Origin: Hyphomicrobium sp.
Lineage (GTDB): Bacteria; Pseudomonadota; Alphaproteobacteria; Rhizobiales; Hyphomicrobiaceae
Direction: 5' to 3'
Length of the DNA: 64,000 nucleotides
Assembly: GCA_021732485.1 (NCBI GenBank)
Contig: JAKFUV010000003.1
Location: forward strand, 186,001-250,000
Shown here: piece after piece, positions 38,278 through 50,612 of the stretch
Layout of the letters: each line of letters begins with the position of its first letter
Position numbering within the stretch: the stretch's first letter is position 1
Translations under genes and position numbers: made by a program
Notes under the pieces: model-generated
Databases searched by the model: none
Seen by the model: the letters and a program-made list of their open reading frames with translations, nothing else
What the model was told of the DNA's origin: nothing

Positions 38278-38458
38278 CATGAGCTCCGTGGTTTGCCGTG
38301 CCGCTATTGGCGTCGGCACCACCCAGAGCCCCGGTTTCGAGCCGAGGCAATAGTTGCAAAGAGAGGTTTTCCTTCCAAACACTACCGCTCTCTTCCAGAG
38401 CGAAGTCCAGTGCTCGTTTTTCGAATTTCGTTTCGGGTTAACGAAGCAGTTGTGTTGA

Positions 38459-38719
38459 CTAGTTTGTGTTAGTTAGGCTGATCACCGCCGTCAAAAGGTT
38501 AGCGGTTCGCTGGAGATTTGATTGTATCTGGAGCGCGAGCCCGGCGGTTTCTGCCAATTTTCTTAGCGCTTGCCCCCTTGTTGCAATGCTATGCGCGTCT
38601 TCAAGTTGAGCTGTGATCTCCGCAAAGAGATTTAATACGAGCTCGCGCTTGTCTTGATCCAGGCTACGGCTCCGTCGGCATGGCCACTGACGCTTGCTGT
38701 CGCCAATAAGCCCAGTCAA
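38459..38719 (-). CDS. Small hypothetical helical protein
   Basis: An 86-codon frame with a TTG start. Residues from about 20 on (DQDKRELVLNLFAEITAQLE and onward to LTAVISLTN) look like amphipathic helices, which supports a real or once-real protein. No family is recognised. It sits between the trailer end of the CRISPR array and the recombinase trio. Its 5' end may have been lost, since no good start or ribosome binding site is seen. Confidence 0.4.
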   Translation of the reverse strand: MTGLIGDSKRQWPCRRSRSLDQDKRELVLNLFAEITAQLEDAHSIATRGQALRKLAETAGLALQIQSNLQRTANLLTAVISLTNTN

Positions 38720-38750
38720 CGAAAGGAAAGGAGGGTGGACAACAGCGTCG

Positions 38751-38779
38751 CACGATCAGCCCGTGCGTGCAGGGAACAG
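38751..38779 (-). repeat. Degenerate terminal CRISPR repeat (trailer end)
   Basis: About one 61-bp period before the first intact repeat, CAGCCCGTGCGTGCAGGGAAC retains the repeat's core with several changes and about one lost base. The 31-32 bases between it and 38812 would be the oldest spacer. Confidence 0.7.
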
Positions 38780-40121
38780 CCAGGAATCAAAGTCAAAGAC
38801 AAGATCATAGGCGGTTCAGCCCCGCGTGTGCGGGGAACGCTCCGGCGGCTTGCCGGTTTTCAGATCAACGACCGGTTCAGCCCCGCGTGTGCGGGGAACG
38901 CCTGTGATTCATAGACGGCAGCGCGCGGATCGCCGGTTCAGCCCCGCGTGTGCGGGGAACGCGGCGTCCCTTGATCCGCTTCCCGGCTGGTTCTTGGTTC
39001 AGCCCCGCGTGTGCGGGGAACGCGGCTGGATCGGCGTGGCGTTTCTCGGGGCAGCCGGTTCAGCCCCGCGTGTGCGGGGAACGCCCCAATAGCGCGCCGG
39101 TCACGTTATGCCATCACGGTTCAGCCCCGCGTGTGCGGGGAACGCTTCGAAACCCTCACGCGGATAGTGCGGAACTGCGGTTCAGCCCCGCGTGTGCGGG
39201 GAACGCAGCATCGCCAGCCGCGGGTGCCGGGACCAGACCGGTTCAGCCCCGCGTGTGCGGGGAACGCCGAGACCGGGCAAGAGCCGAGGTTTTTCAGCGC
39301 GGTTCAGCCCCGCGTGTGCGGGGAACGCGTTATCGGCGCCATGTATTCAGATCCGTGGGGCGGTTCAGCCCCGCGTGTGCGGGGAACGCAAGTTTTGTCC
39401 GTTCAGTTTTTGAAAAGGTCGCGGTTCAGCCCCGCGTGTGCGGGGAACGCCACACCCCGAAACGATGCTTTGCGGAGGTTGGCGGTTCAGCCCCGCGTGT
39501 GCGGGGAACGCTTCATCGGCCTCGTCATTCTCGACTGGTCGGCCGGTTCAGCCCCGCGTGTGCGGGGAACGCCTTGGCCTTGAGATCGTCAACAATCGCT
39601 GCGGCGGTTCAGCCCCGCGTGTGCGGGGAACGCTACACCGCAACAAGTATCAAGAAACGTATTGACGGTTCAGCCCCGCGTGTGCGGGGAACGCCGGCGG
39701 GTGGCGCGTCTCGTACTGCGCGATCTCGGTTCAGCCCCGCGTGTGCGGGGAACGCTTCGTTGCGCACCAGCACGGGCACCAGGTGATCGGTTCAGCCCCG
39801 CGTGTGCGGGGAACGCTGCTTCTCGACATAGCCCCACTCGACCAGGTCCGGTTCAGCCCCGCGTGTGCGGGGAACGCGTGCGCGAGAAATGCCTGCGCAC
39901 CCGCTGTCGCGGTTCAGCCCCGCGTGTGCGGGGAACGCGCTCGACGGTGCTGCGCGAGCTCGACTGCGAGCGGTTCAGCCCCGCGTGTGCGGGGAACGCC
40001 TGGGTTGATCGTGGTGCGGTTCTGGCGGCTTCGGTTCAGCCCCGCGTGTGCGGGGAACGCCCTGGATCAAGGTCTATGAGCTTGAGGCGGCTCGGTTCAG
40101 CCCCGCGTGTGCGGGGAACGC

Positions 40122-40458
40122 CTTGCGCGTCGCGTCGATCTTTTTTGGAATGGCGGTTCAGCCCCGCGTGTGCGGGGAACGCGAGGCGCCGTTTATCCGA
40201 GTGAAACGCTAGTGCGGTTCAGCCCCGCGTGTGCGGGGAACGCGCCCGTTGATCGGCGTCGCCAGGTCGTCGAGAGGGTTCAGCCCCGCGTGTGCGGGGA
40301 ACGCGTGATGGCGATGGCGTTGGCGCCCGACGTCGCCGGTTCAGCCCCGCGTGTGCGGGGAACGCGCGAAAGAGTTGTCGCCAGCGATGCGCGCCGTCGG
40401 TTCAGCCCCGCGTGTGCGGGGAACGCCTCTGAGCCGGAACCATGGGCCTCTGCGACGC
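40122..40458. repeat. Source block of duplicated spacers (22-27)
   Basis: Spacers 22, 23, 24, 26 and 27 recur in order as spacers 42-46 (41342-41617). Spacer 25 (40305-40336) is absent from the second copy. Confidence 0.95.
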
Positions 40459-41341
40459 CGGTTCAGCCCCGCGTGTGCGGGGAACGCCAGACCGGCCTGG
40501 CGCCGTGCTGAGTGACGAGCGGTTCAGCCCCGCGTGTGCGGGGAACGCGTCAAGCAAGAGCCGACGACAATTGAAGCCGCCGGTTCAGCCCCGCGTGTGC
40601 GGGGAACGCTCCGTTTGCCGATCCGAGCCGGCTACAGTTTCAGGTTCAGCCCCGCGTGTGCGGGGAACGCTCGACAACGCCCGGCCGATCGTCCCCGATC
40701 GCCGGTTCAGCCCCGCGTGTGCGGGGAACGCGCACGCTGCTCGCCTGCGCCGATCTCATCGAGCGGTTCAGCCCCGCGTGTGCGGGGAACGCTCGCCCGG
40801 TTGCGTGTTGCCAAGTTCGTGCGCCGGTTCAGCCCCGCGTGTGCGGGGAACGCGCCTGCGGCGGCGACCCGGCCAGGTCCTCGAACGGTTCAGCCCCGCG
40901 TGTGCGGGGAACGCGTCGGCGTCTTGTAGCCTTGCACCTGGACAGCCGGTTCAGCCCCGCGTGTGCGGGGAACGCGCGCGTACGGCCGCCGGCGGGTACA
41001 CCTGCCTCGGTTCAGCCCCGCGTGTGCGGGGAACGCAAAATACTACACGTAATTATTCTCAAAAAAGCCGGTTCAGCCCCGCGTGTGCGGGGAACGCGCC
41101 GGTTAACGTAAGCTCCAAAGGGCATGCAACGGTTCAGCCCCGCGTGTGCGGGGAACGCGTCGATAGGCCCGCGTCCGCCCGCCATGCGCGCGGTTCAGCC
41201 CCGCGTGTGCGGGGAACGCGGTGTTCGATACAAGCACGCCAAGACTGGCGGCGGTTCAGCCCCGCGTGTGCGGGGAACGCCGAAATTCATTCACGCCTCG
41301 TTTAGCGGGGAACGGTTCAGCCCCGCGTGTGCGGGGAACGC

Positions 41342-41617
41342 CTTGCGCGTCGCGTCGATCTTTTTTGGAATGGCGGTTCAGCCCCGCGTGTGCGGGGAAC
41401 GCGAGGCGCCGTTTATCCGAGTGAAACGCTAGTGCGGTTCAGCCCCGCGTGTGCGGGGAACGCGCCCGTTGATCGGCGTCGCCAGGTCGTCGAGAGGGTT
41501 CAGCCCCGCGTGTGCGGGGAACGCGCGAAAGAGTTGTCGCCAGCGATGCGCGCCGTCGGTTCAGCCCCGCGTGTGCGGGGAACGCCTCTGAGCCGGAACC
41601 ATGGGCCTCTGCGACGC
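41342..41617. repeat. Second copy of spacer block (42-46)
   Basis: Identical by eye to spacers 22-24, 26 and 27, including the unusual base before repeat 45 that also precedes repeat 25. The whole repeat-spacer block was copied by recombination rather than re-acquired. Confidence 0.95.
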
Positions 41618-44600
41618 CGGTTCAGCCCCGCGTGTGCGGGGAACGCGGATCGCTCACTTAGTTACACGTACCTACTCACGGTTCAGCCCCGCGTGTGCGG
41701 GGAACGCGGGCCACCGGTTCCTACTCACGCATGGAGACGCGGTTCAGCCCCGCGTGTGCGGGGAACGCGTCAAGCGCTACGCGCGCAAAATTTTAGAATT
41801 CGGTTCAGCCCCGCGTGTGCGGGGAACGCCCATGGTGAGCGTATCGAGGTCGCCATTCTGACGGTTCAGCCCCGCGTGTGCGGGGAACGCGGCACCTGAG
41901 GTTGACGACTTTGGACTCCCGATGGTTCAGCCCCGCGTGTGCGGGGAACGCCCAAAGAGCGTTGGGATGCCGAAGACGAGAAACGGTTCAGCCCCGCGTG
42001 TGCGGGGAACGCGGGCATGCACCGGTTGGTGTCATGCGGACGGCCGGTTCAGCCCCGCGTGTGCGGGGAACGCGCGCCCAAGGATTGAGCGCCTGTCGCC
42101 TGTTTCGGTTCAGCCCCGCGTGTGCGGGGAACGCGTTTTCGGTGAAGCCCATCCCGCAATCGAGGGCGGTTCAGCCCCGCGTGTGCGGGGAACGCTCGGG
42201 CGAGAAGTCCCCGAAGAACACCGTTGCCGGTTCAGCCCCGCGTGTGCGGGGAACGCTTCGCGTGCGGCAAAGGCCGTGGACCTCGAGGCGGTTCAGCCCC
42301 GCGTGTGCGGGGAACGCCTCGCGATTGTTGCTCTCGATCGTAAGTGTCACGGTTCAGCCCCGCGTGTGCGGGGAACGCATAGGACGCGTTGGCGATCAAC
42401 CAATGCCAGGCGGTTCAGCCCCGCGTGTGCGGGGAACGCTTCGCACCAGCTGTCGAAACGCGGACTGGCTTCGGTTCAGCCCCGCGTGTGCGGGGAACGC
42501 TCCCGTGTGGGAATGCGATCCATTGGGGTCGGCGGTTCAGCCCCGCGTGTGCGGGGAACGCCGCGCAAGACGTGCAAGCTTTACGTGAGCCATCGGTTCA
42601 GCCCCGCGTGTGCGGGGAACGCCTGCTTTGCTGCCAGGAATTCCCGCGCCTCGTCGGTTCAGCCCCGCGTGTGCGGGGAACGCTGTAAGATCGGCCCCCG
42701 CGATTCCGAGCAACGCGGTTCAGCCCCGCGTGTGCGGGGAACGCCCCTTGTTCGCCGTGGTTTTGTACGCGTAGGGCGGTTCAGCCCCGCGTGTGCGGGG
42801 AACGCCTGGCGCCCGTTGGCGGCGATCAAAAGCAGCGCGGTTCAGCCCCGCGTGTGCGGGGAACGCTTGCGCAAACTTATCCGAATTTGCTTGCCGTGCG
42901 GTTCAGCCCCGCGTGTGCGGGGAACGCGCCATGCACGAATTAACAAGATCAACTCCGAGCGGTTCAGCCCCGCGTGTGCGGGGAACGCCTCTCGACGACC
43001 TGGCGACGCCGATCAACGGGCGGTTCAGCCCCGCGTGTGCGGGGAACGCCCGGCAAGCCGTGCTTTGCTAAGCACAATGCGCGGTTCAGCCCCGCGTGTG
43101 CGGGGAACGCCACGCAATGGCATCAGGCGGTCATCCTAGGGGCGGTTCAGCCCCGCGTGTGCGGGGAACGCTTATACGGCATGCCGTCGTCGACGATGAG
43201 AACCGGTTCAGCCCCGCGTGTGCGGGGAACGCTCGGCAAACGCGCCCATGATCTCGCGAAAGTGCGGTTCAGCCCCGCGTGTGCGGGGAACGCTCGACCA
43301 TCGCGATCCGCTGTCCGATCCATCGCGGTTCAGCCCCGCGTGTGCGGGGAACGCGGTTGCCGATGGTGTGTCGCATGAGCTGTGGTCGGTTCAGCCCCGC
43401 GTGTGCGGGGAACGCTCTGCGTGGCTGTCGGGCATGTCGCCCTCGGCCGGTTCAGCCCCGCGTGTGCGGGGAACGCCAATTCCAATTTCGGGTGAGCTTT
43501 GGCGGCAACGGTTCAGCCCCGCGTGTGCGGGGAACGCGACGGTATGCAGATCATCCAGGTCGATAACTACGGTTCAGCCCCGCGTGTGCGGGGAACGCTC
43601 GACCAAATCGCGGCAGTCGGGCAGCAGAGACGGTTCAGCCCCGCGTGTGCGGGGAACGCGCCTTAGCGGACTTAGATGCGTTATCGTTGCCCGGTTCAGC
43701 CCCGCGTGTGCGGGGAACGCCAGCCACTAGACCTTGCGTCGACTAAGGCGGCCGGTTCAGCCCCGCGTGTGCGGGGAACGCCTAGTTTATCGATCGCCTG
43801 CTTATTCTCGTTGAGGTTCAGCCCCGCGTGTGCGGGGAACGCACCATGTCCGCAATGATTGAACACGACTGTGACGGTTCAGCCCCGCGTGTGCGGGGAA
43901 CGCGCTGAGGCGCGAAAGCTTGCGCCCGGTCGTGACGGTTCAGCCCCGCGTGTGCGGGGAACGCAAAGCCGTCTTTATCCGCGTTGCGAACACGTGCGGT
44001 TCAGCCCCGCGTGTGCGGGGAACGCCGATTTGTCAACCATGTCAATTGGTTCGTTGTCGGTTCAGCCCCGCGTGTGCGGGGAACGCCGGCGGGTGGCGCG
44101 TCTCGTACTGCGCGATCTCGGTTCAGCCCCGCGTGTGCGGGGAACGCAAGGACCATCCCATGCAATCCGCGCAAGAAATCGGTTCAGCCCCGCGTGTGCG
44201 GGGAACGCGCGCTATTCTCCTTCAACCGTTCGAGGTAACTCGGTTCAGCCCCGCGTGTGCGGGGAACGCGTACTGCGCAAATATTACACGCCTAACTACG
44301 GCGGTTCAGCCCCGCGTGTGCGGGGAACGCCTGTACTATATAACGATAGCGCTAAAGATTATCGGTTCAGCCCCGCGTGTGCGGGGAACGCGTGTGTCGA
44401 GAAAATACAAATGATCTTCACACCGGTTCAGCCCCGCGTGTGCGGGGAACGCTTGGCGTCAACGAGGTTCTTTTTACGGGCGCGCGGTTCAGCCCCGCGT
44501 GTGCGGGGAACGCCTGCGCAGATACTTGCTCAGACTGACGCTGACCGGTTCAGCCCCGCGTGTGCGGGGAACGCGAGTACATCTCGTCAAGTATACACCA

Positions 44601-47600
44601 ACCCATCGGTTCAGCCCCGCGTGTGCGGGGAACGCGCGCATCGTGGGGACGACGGCCTGAACCGTCCCGGTTCAGCCCCGCGTGTGCGGGGAACGCGTGT
44701 ATACGGTTAATGTTATCACAGCAAATAACGGTTCAGCCCCGCGTGTGCGGGGAACGCCGGTGGCGCTGTCGGCTGGCACGTCTCGAAACCGGTTCAGCCC
44801 CGCGTGTGCGGGGAACGCTTCGGCCCCCACCATGGGAAGTCACGATTGAACGGTTCAGCCCCGCGTGTGCGGGGAACGCATGGCTTCGTCGGCCGCGAGA
44901 TTGATGCCAAGCGGTTCAGCCCCGCGTGTGCGGGGAACGCCCACCAATCGTTCCAGGCTAACGGACTGAGATCGGTTCAGCCCCGCGTGTGCGGGGAACG
45001 CACTTCCGCTTCCGGCCGATAGACGCGGAACACCGGTTCAGCCCCGCGTGTGCGGGGAACGCGGCGTTCTGCTTGATGCTCATTGATGCCAAACCGGTTC
45101 AGCCCCGCGTGTGCGGGGAACGCCCTCCCCTGACGGGCGCAGTAAGAATAAACTACGGTTCAGCCCCGCGTGTGCGGGGAACGCGTCCTCGATCAGGCCC
45201 GCGCTTTGATCGCAGACGGTTCAGCCCCGCGTGTGCGGGGAACGCTCTTCCAAATCACTCCACACTCAGCCCGCACGCGGTTCAGCCCCGCGTGTGCGGG
45301 GAACGCCCACACACTGCCGAGCAGGGTTTGCGATTTGCCGGTTCAGCCCCGCGTGTGCGGGGAACGCCTGGAACAGAGAGCGGCGATAATGTTCATGAGC
45401 GGTTCAGCCCCGCGTGTGCGGGGAACGCCTGTGCCAGGGGTACGGCATCGGCACGTCGGTCGGTTCAGCCCCGCGTGTGCGGGGAACGCGCATTACGCCG
45501 GCGTGGTTCTCAAGCGCTCATCGGTTCAGCCCCGCGTGTGCGGGGAACGCGACAGGAAACCGGAGAACGCGATGGCCGTTTCCGGTTCAGCCCCGCGTGT
45601 GCGGGGAACGCAAGTACGGCAAGCGCAAATAATTTGGAGGCGTCGGTTCAGCCCCGCGTGTGCGGGGAACGCCTGAGAACTCGCTGACGAACAACGCCGT
45701 GTCGCGGTTCAGCCCCGCGTGTGCGGGGAACGCTTTCATTGTTGGCGCGATCGATGCCTCGAAAGCGGTTCAGCCCCGCGTGTGCGGGGAACGCCCCTTC
45801 CCAAAATCCGAGTGGGTCCACCGGCACGGTTCAGCCCCGCGTGTGCGGGGAACGCGGTCCGATCTGGCGAAGATGTTTCCGCGCGCCCGGTTCAGCCCCG
45901 CGTGTGCGGGGAACGCTCCATCGGCGTTGATGAAATAAATCAGATTGGCGGTTCAGCCCCGCGTGTGCGGGGAACGCTTTTCAATTCCAAGGTCAACGAC
46001 GTTCGGGTTCGGTTCAGCCCCGCGTGTGCGGGGAACGCTCGTCGGCATCCTAGTTGCAGCTAATAACAATCGGTTCAGCCCCGCGTGTGCGGGGAACGCG
46101 TAAACGAGGCCAGAAGAACGGCCGCCAGTTCCGGTTCAGCCCCGCGTGTGCGGGGAACGCACCGGGCGCGCCCGTTCCCTGCACGCCGTGCTCGGTTCAG
46201 CCCCGCGTGTGCGGGGAACGCGTCTCACCGGGCACCACGCGGACGACGTCGAACGGTTCAGCCCCGCGTGTGCGGGGAACGCGAATTTGCCGGGAACGTC
46301 GTTTTGTTAGAGGCCGGTTCAGCCCCGCGTGTGCGGGGAACGCTTCGCGGGGCGGACCAAGACCAATCAGAAGCAGGGTTCAGCCCCGCGTGTGCGGGGA
46401 ACGCCCGACCAAGTCGGTGCTGCGAGACATGAGTCCCGGTTCAGCCCCGCGTGTGCGGGGAACGCGTTTTGAACTTGCCGTCGGTCGCCTGCGGCACCGG
46501 TTCAGCCCCGCGTGTGCGGGGAACGCGAGGTGGCGCTACCGTGAAAGCCCTCGCAATTCGGTTCAGCCCCGCGTGTGCGGGGAACGCTTACATGAAGAAA
46601 GCAAACGGGCACGGGCGGCAGGTTCAGCCCCGCGTGTGCGGGGAACGCGCGGGCCGGTTCAACCTCGACATGCCGATTAACGGTTCAGCCCCGCGTGTGC
46701 GGGGAACGCACTTTGTGCGCAACGTCACCGTAGTGGCCGACCGGTTCAGCCCCGCGTGTGCGGGGAACGCGTGACGTAGATCGTGCTCATCGCCGTTGAT
46801 GACGGTTCAGCCCCGCGTGTGCGGGGAACGCTTGCTGCCGGAACTGGTTTTGCGCGCTGTTCAGGGTTCAGCCCCGCGTGTGCGGGGAACGCAGATTACC
46901 GAGCGACCCGGCGCACCACACACGCGGTTCAGCCCCGCGTGTGCGGGGAACGCTTGGCGAATGGGCAATCTGACATGATACATCCCGGTTCAGCCCCGCG
47001 TGTGCGGGGAACGCGTTTTGTTTATGCGCAACGCCAACAACACGCCAGGTTCAGCCCCGCGTGTGCGGGGAACGCGTCAATTTGGTTCACGTAATTAACC
47101 AAATGTTCGGTTCAGCCCCGCGTGTGCGGGGAACGCGTCAATTTGGTTCACGTAATTAACCAAATGTTCGGTTCAGCCCCGCGTGTGCGGGGAACGCTTT
47201 TTGACGGCACGAGCGTCCAAGCTCAAGTCCGGTTCAGCCCCGCGTGTGCGGGGAACGCCCTCGAAGTCGGCGTTGAATTGATCACAAACACGGTTCAGCC
47301 CCGCGTGTGCGGGGAACGCGCCTGAGCGCGATCCGAGGATTTCTGCTCGGCCGGTTCAGCCCCGCGTGTGCGGGGAACGCACCCACTTATGGGTTCCGAC
47401 TATCGCATCCGGTGGTTCAGCCCCGCGTGTGCGGGGAACGCTCGGGGACGTGGGACATTACGACGAACGTAGGCGGTTCAGCCCCGCGTGTGCGGGGAAC
47501 GCGTTATAGTCTAGCAGCTATATCGTGATACTAACGGTTCAGCCCCGCGTGTGCGGGGAACGCGTTATAGTCTAGCAGCTATATCGTGATACTAACGGTT

Positions 47601-48539
47601 CAGCCCCGCGTGTGCGGGGAACGCCCGCTCAAAGTCTTGCTCGATACGTTCGACCTCGGTTCAGCCCCGCGTGTGCGGGGAACGCGTCGCACGCAGCGAT
47701 ACTGATGAGCGAAGTTGCGGTTCAGCCCCGCGTGTGCGGGGAACGCTTGTGGTGGGGAGGTGATGGGATATGGCAAGGCGGTTCAGCCCCGCGTGTGCGG
47801 GGAACGCGCGCCCGAAATGGCGCAACGCGGCGACATTGGCGGTTCAGCCCCGCGTGTGCGGGGAACGCGAGAACGGTTCCAGGATGCGATTGATGATTTG
47901 CGGTTCAGCCCCGCGTGTGCGGGGAACGCCTGCATTACGCGGTCTCCCGTTGCGGCAAATACGGTTCAGCCCCGCGTGTGCGGGGAACGCGGCTACAGTG
48001 TGCCGCCCAGCCTCGCTGATCGTGGTTCAGCCCCGCGTGTGCGGGGAACGCGCGCTTACGCGCTCGACCGTCACGCCCCAATGCGGTTCAGCCCCGCGTG
48101 TGCGGGGAACGCGTTTCCCGTCCCGCACCGAGTGAGCGCCTGACCGGTTCAGCCCCGCGTGTGCGGGGAACGCATAAACGCGCACGTTGCCATGCCGATC
48201 GACGTCGGTTCAGCCCCGCGTGTGCGGGGAACGCGATGCCGTTCCATAGGCAACCGCAGAACAGAACGGTTCAGCCCCGCGTGTGCGGGGAACGCGTTGC
48301 AGCTTTCACCGCATCCGCCGTCATGCCCGGTTCAGCCCCGCGTGTGCGGGGAACGCCCGGAGAATTTCAATCCCGATAGCGGCATCACCGGTTCAGCCCC
48401 GCGTGTGCGGGGAACGCGCTTGGGAGGGGTGCCCGGTATTTGGCGGGGGCGGTTCAGCCCCGCGTGTGCGGGGAACGCGGGTTTTGGTCGCTGCCGTCTG
48501 GTGGCGCGCCCGGTTCAGCCCCGCGTGTGCGGGGAACGC

Positions 48540-48644
48540 ACTTGGTTCCATCCCTTTGATGTCACGAGCAATTTACGATGTCAAAGAACGGTACCAACAT
48601 GAACAACATTTCTATCACGCTGTGTCTGGTCTACTATTTACACT
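48540..48644 (-). promoter_or_regulatory. CRISPR leader
   Basis: 105 relatively A+T-rich bases between the cas2 stop and the newest repeat, on the side expected from repeat orientation. No repeat-like or coding content. Confidence 0.8.
48556..48584 (-). promoter_or_regulatory. Candidate pre-crRNA promoter in the leader
   Basis: On the minus strand TTGACA (48584-48579), 17 bases, then CATCAA (48561-48556). The -35 is perfect and the -10 is poor. Predicted start is 5-10 bases before the first repeat. Confidence 0.4.
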
Positions 48645-49884
<1,240 letters not shown>

Positions 49885-49892
49885 GACAGTGC

Positions 49893-50612
49893 TCAAACAC
49901 GCCGAAGAAGCATGAGGCCATTGCCAAAGGCTTTAGCCGAGCCGAAGCCTGTAGCCAATTTTGAGAAAAATGTCGGGGGGTCGCTGACGGTGAGAACCCC
50001 TTCCAGGTCAATGACCGAAACGACGCCGCGCTCGCGACGGCGCTTTCGCTCGCGGTCGGCAATGTCGATTTGTCTATAGCTGCCAACCACGACGGCTTTT
50101 GGAGTGAAGCCCGCACGCGCCCCCTGTTCGGTGAGCCAGGCGCTGCCAGCCTCAGTCGCAACGCGATCGCGATGTTGCGCGCGGCCGGAAATTGGTAACT
50201 TCGCGAGCCTGTCCATGACGACATCAACGCGTTTGCCGCGCTGACGTATGCCCGTTGCGTCCGGATCGTTTGCGCCCTTGCGGGCCACAGTTGGATTTGC
50301 GCGCAGAACAAAGCGCAGGTCATCGCCGACTTGAAGGGCCGGAGCAAACGGCTTTGTATCAAGCTCAAAGAGGTCCTTAGGATCGGCCGGAGGGCGCGTT
50401 GAGAGAATGAGATACTTACCGGCCCCATCGTCACGCCAAAGAAAGTCTCGTTTTGCATTTGGCACGTCTTGAAACAACAGCCAGACAAGCCGGTGCGCAA
50501 GAGCTGCGCGCTGATTTCCATCGTCAGGCATGAGTATCGGTGCAATGGCTGACAGCGTTTCGCCGTGGCCGGAACGAAGACGGGCTCGCGACAGAAAGAG
50601 TGGCAATGTCAT
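49893..50612 (-). CDS. cas6e: crRNA-processing endoribonuclease Cas6e (CasE)
   Basis: A 239-residue RAMP-fold endonuclease that cuts the repeat hairpin and stays in Cascade. AHRLVWLLFQDVPNAKRDFL near residue 38 carries the candidate active-site His. The C-terminal GFGSAKAFGNGLMLLRRV contains the Gly-rich loop and the G-x-G-x-A-F-G-N/C-G-L-M-L-L pattern of Cse3. Start and stop overlap the neighbours by about 4 bases, so translation is coupled to cas5. Confidence 0.95.
   Translation of the reverse strand: MTLPLFLSRARLRSGHGETLSAIAPILMPDDGNQRAALAHRLVWLLFQDVPNAKRDFLWRDDGAGKYLILSTRPPADPKDLFELDTKPFAPALQVGDDLRFVLRANPTVARKGANDPDATGIRQRGKRVDVVMDRLAKLPISGRAQHRDRVATEAGSAWLTEQGARAGFTPKAVVVGSYRQIDIADRERKRRRERGVVSVIDLEGVLTVSDPPTFFSKLATGFGSAKAFGNGLMLLRRV

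Larger units (their letters stand above)
38812..48539 (-). CRISPR. Type I-E CRISPR array, 160 repeats and 159 spacers
   Basis: Repeats of 29 nt (plus strand CGGTTCAGCCCCGCG then TGTGCGGGGAACGC) alternate with 32-nt spacers on an exact 61-bp period. The first repeat is at 38812 and the last at 48511, and (48511-38812)/61 is exactly 159. Read on the minus strand, the repeat is of the E. coli I-E type (GCGTTCCCCGC ... GCGGGG CTGAACCG) with a GC-rich stem and 8-nt 5' handle CUGAACCG. The crRNA is therefore transcribed right to left, from the leader beside cas2. I saw no internal substitutions in the repeats except at the base adjoining the spacer (plus-strand first base). Long frames in this stretch translate the repeat (SPACAGNA, QPRVCGER, SAPRVRGT) and are not genes. 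Newest spacers are on the right. Confidence 0.98.

Noticed and set aside
38826..48602. Dozens of long plus-strand frames across the array
   Set aside because: They are translations of the CRISPR repeat in three frames (SPACAGNA, QPRVCGER, SAPRVRGT) with spacer-encoded filler; no ribosome binding sites.
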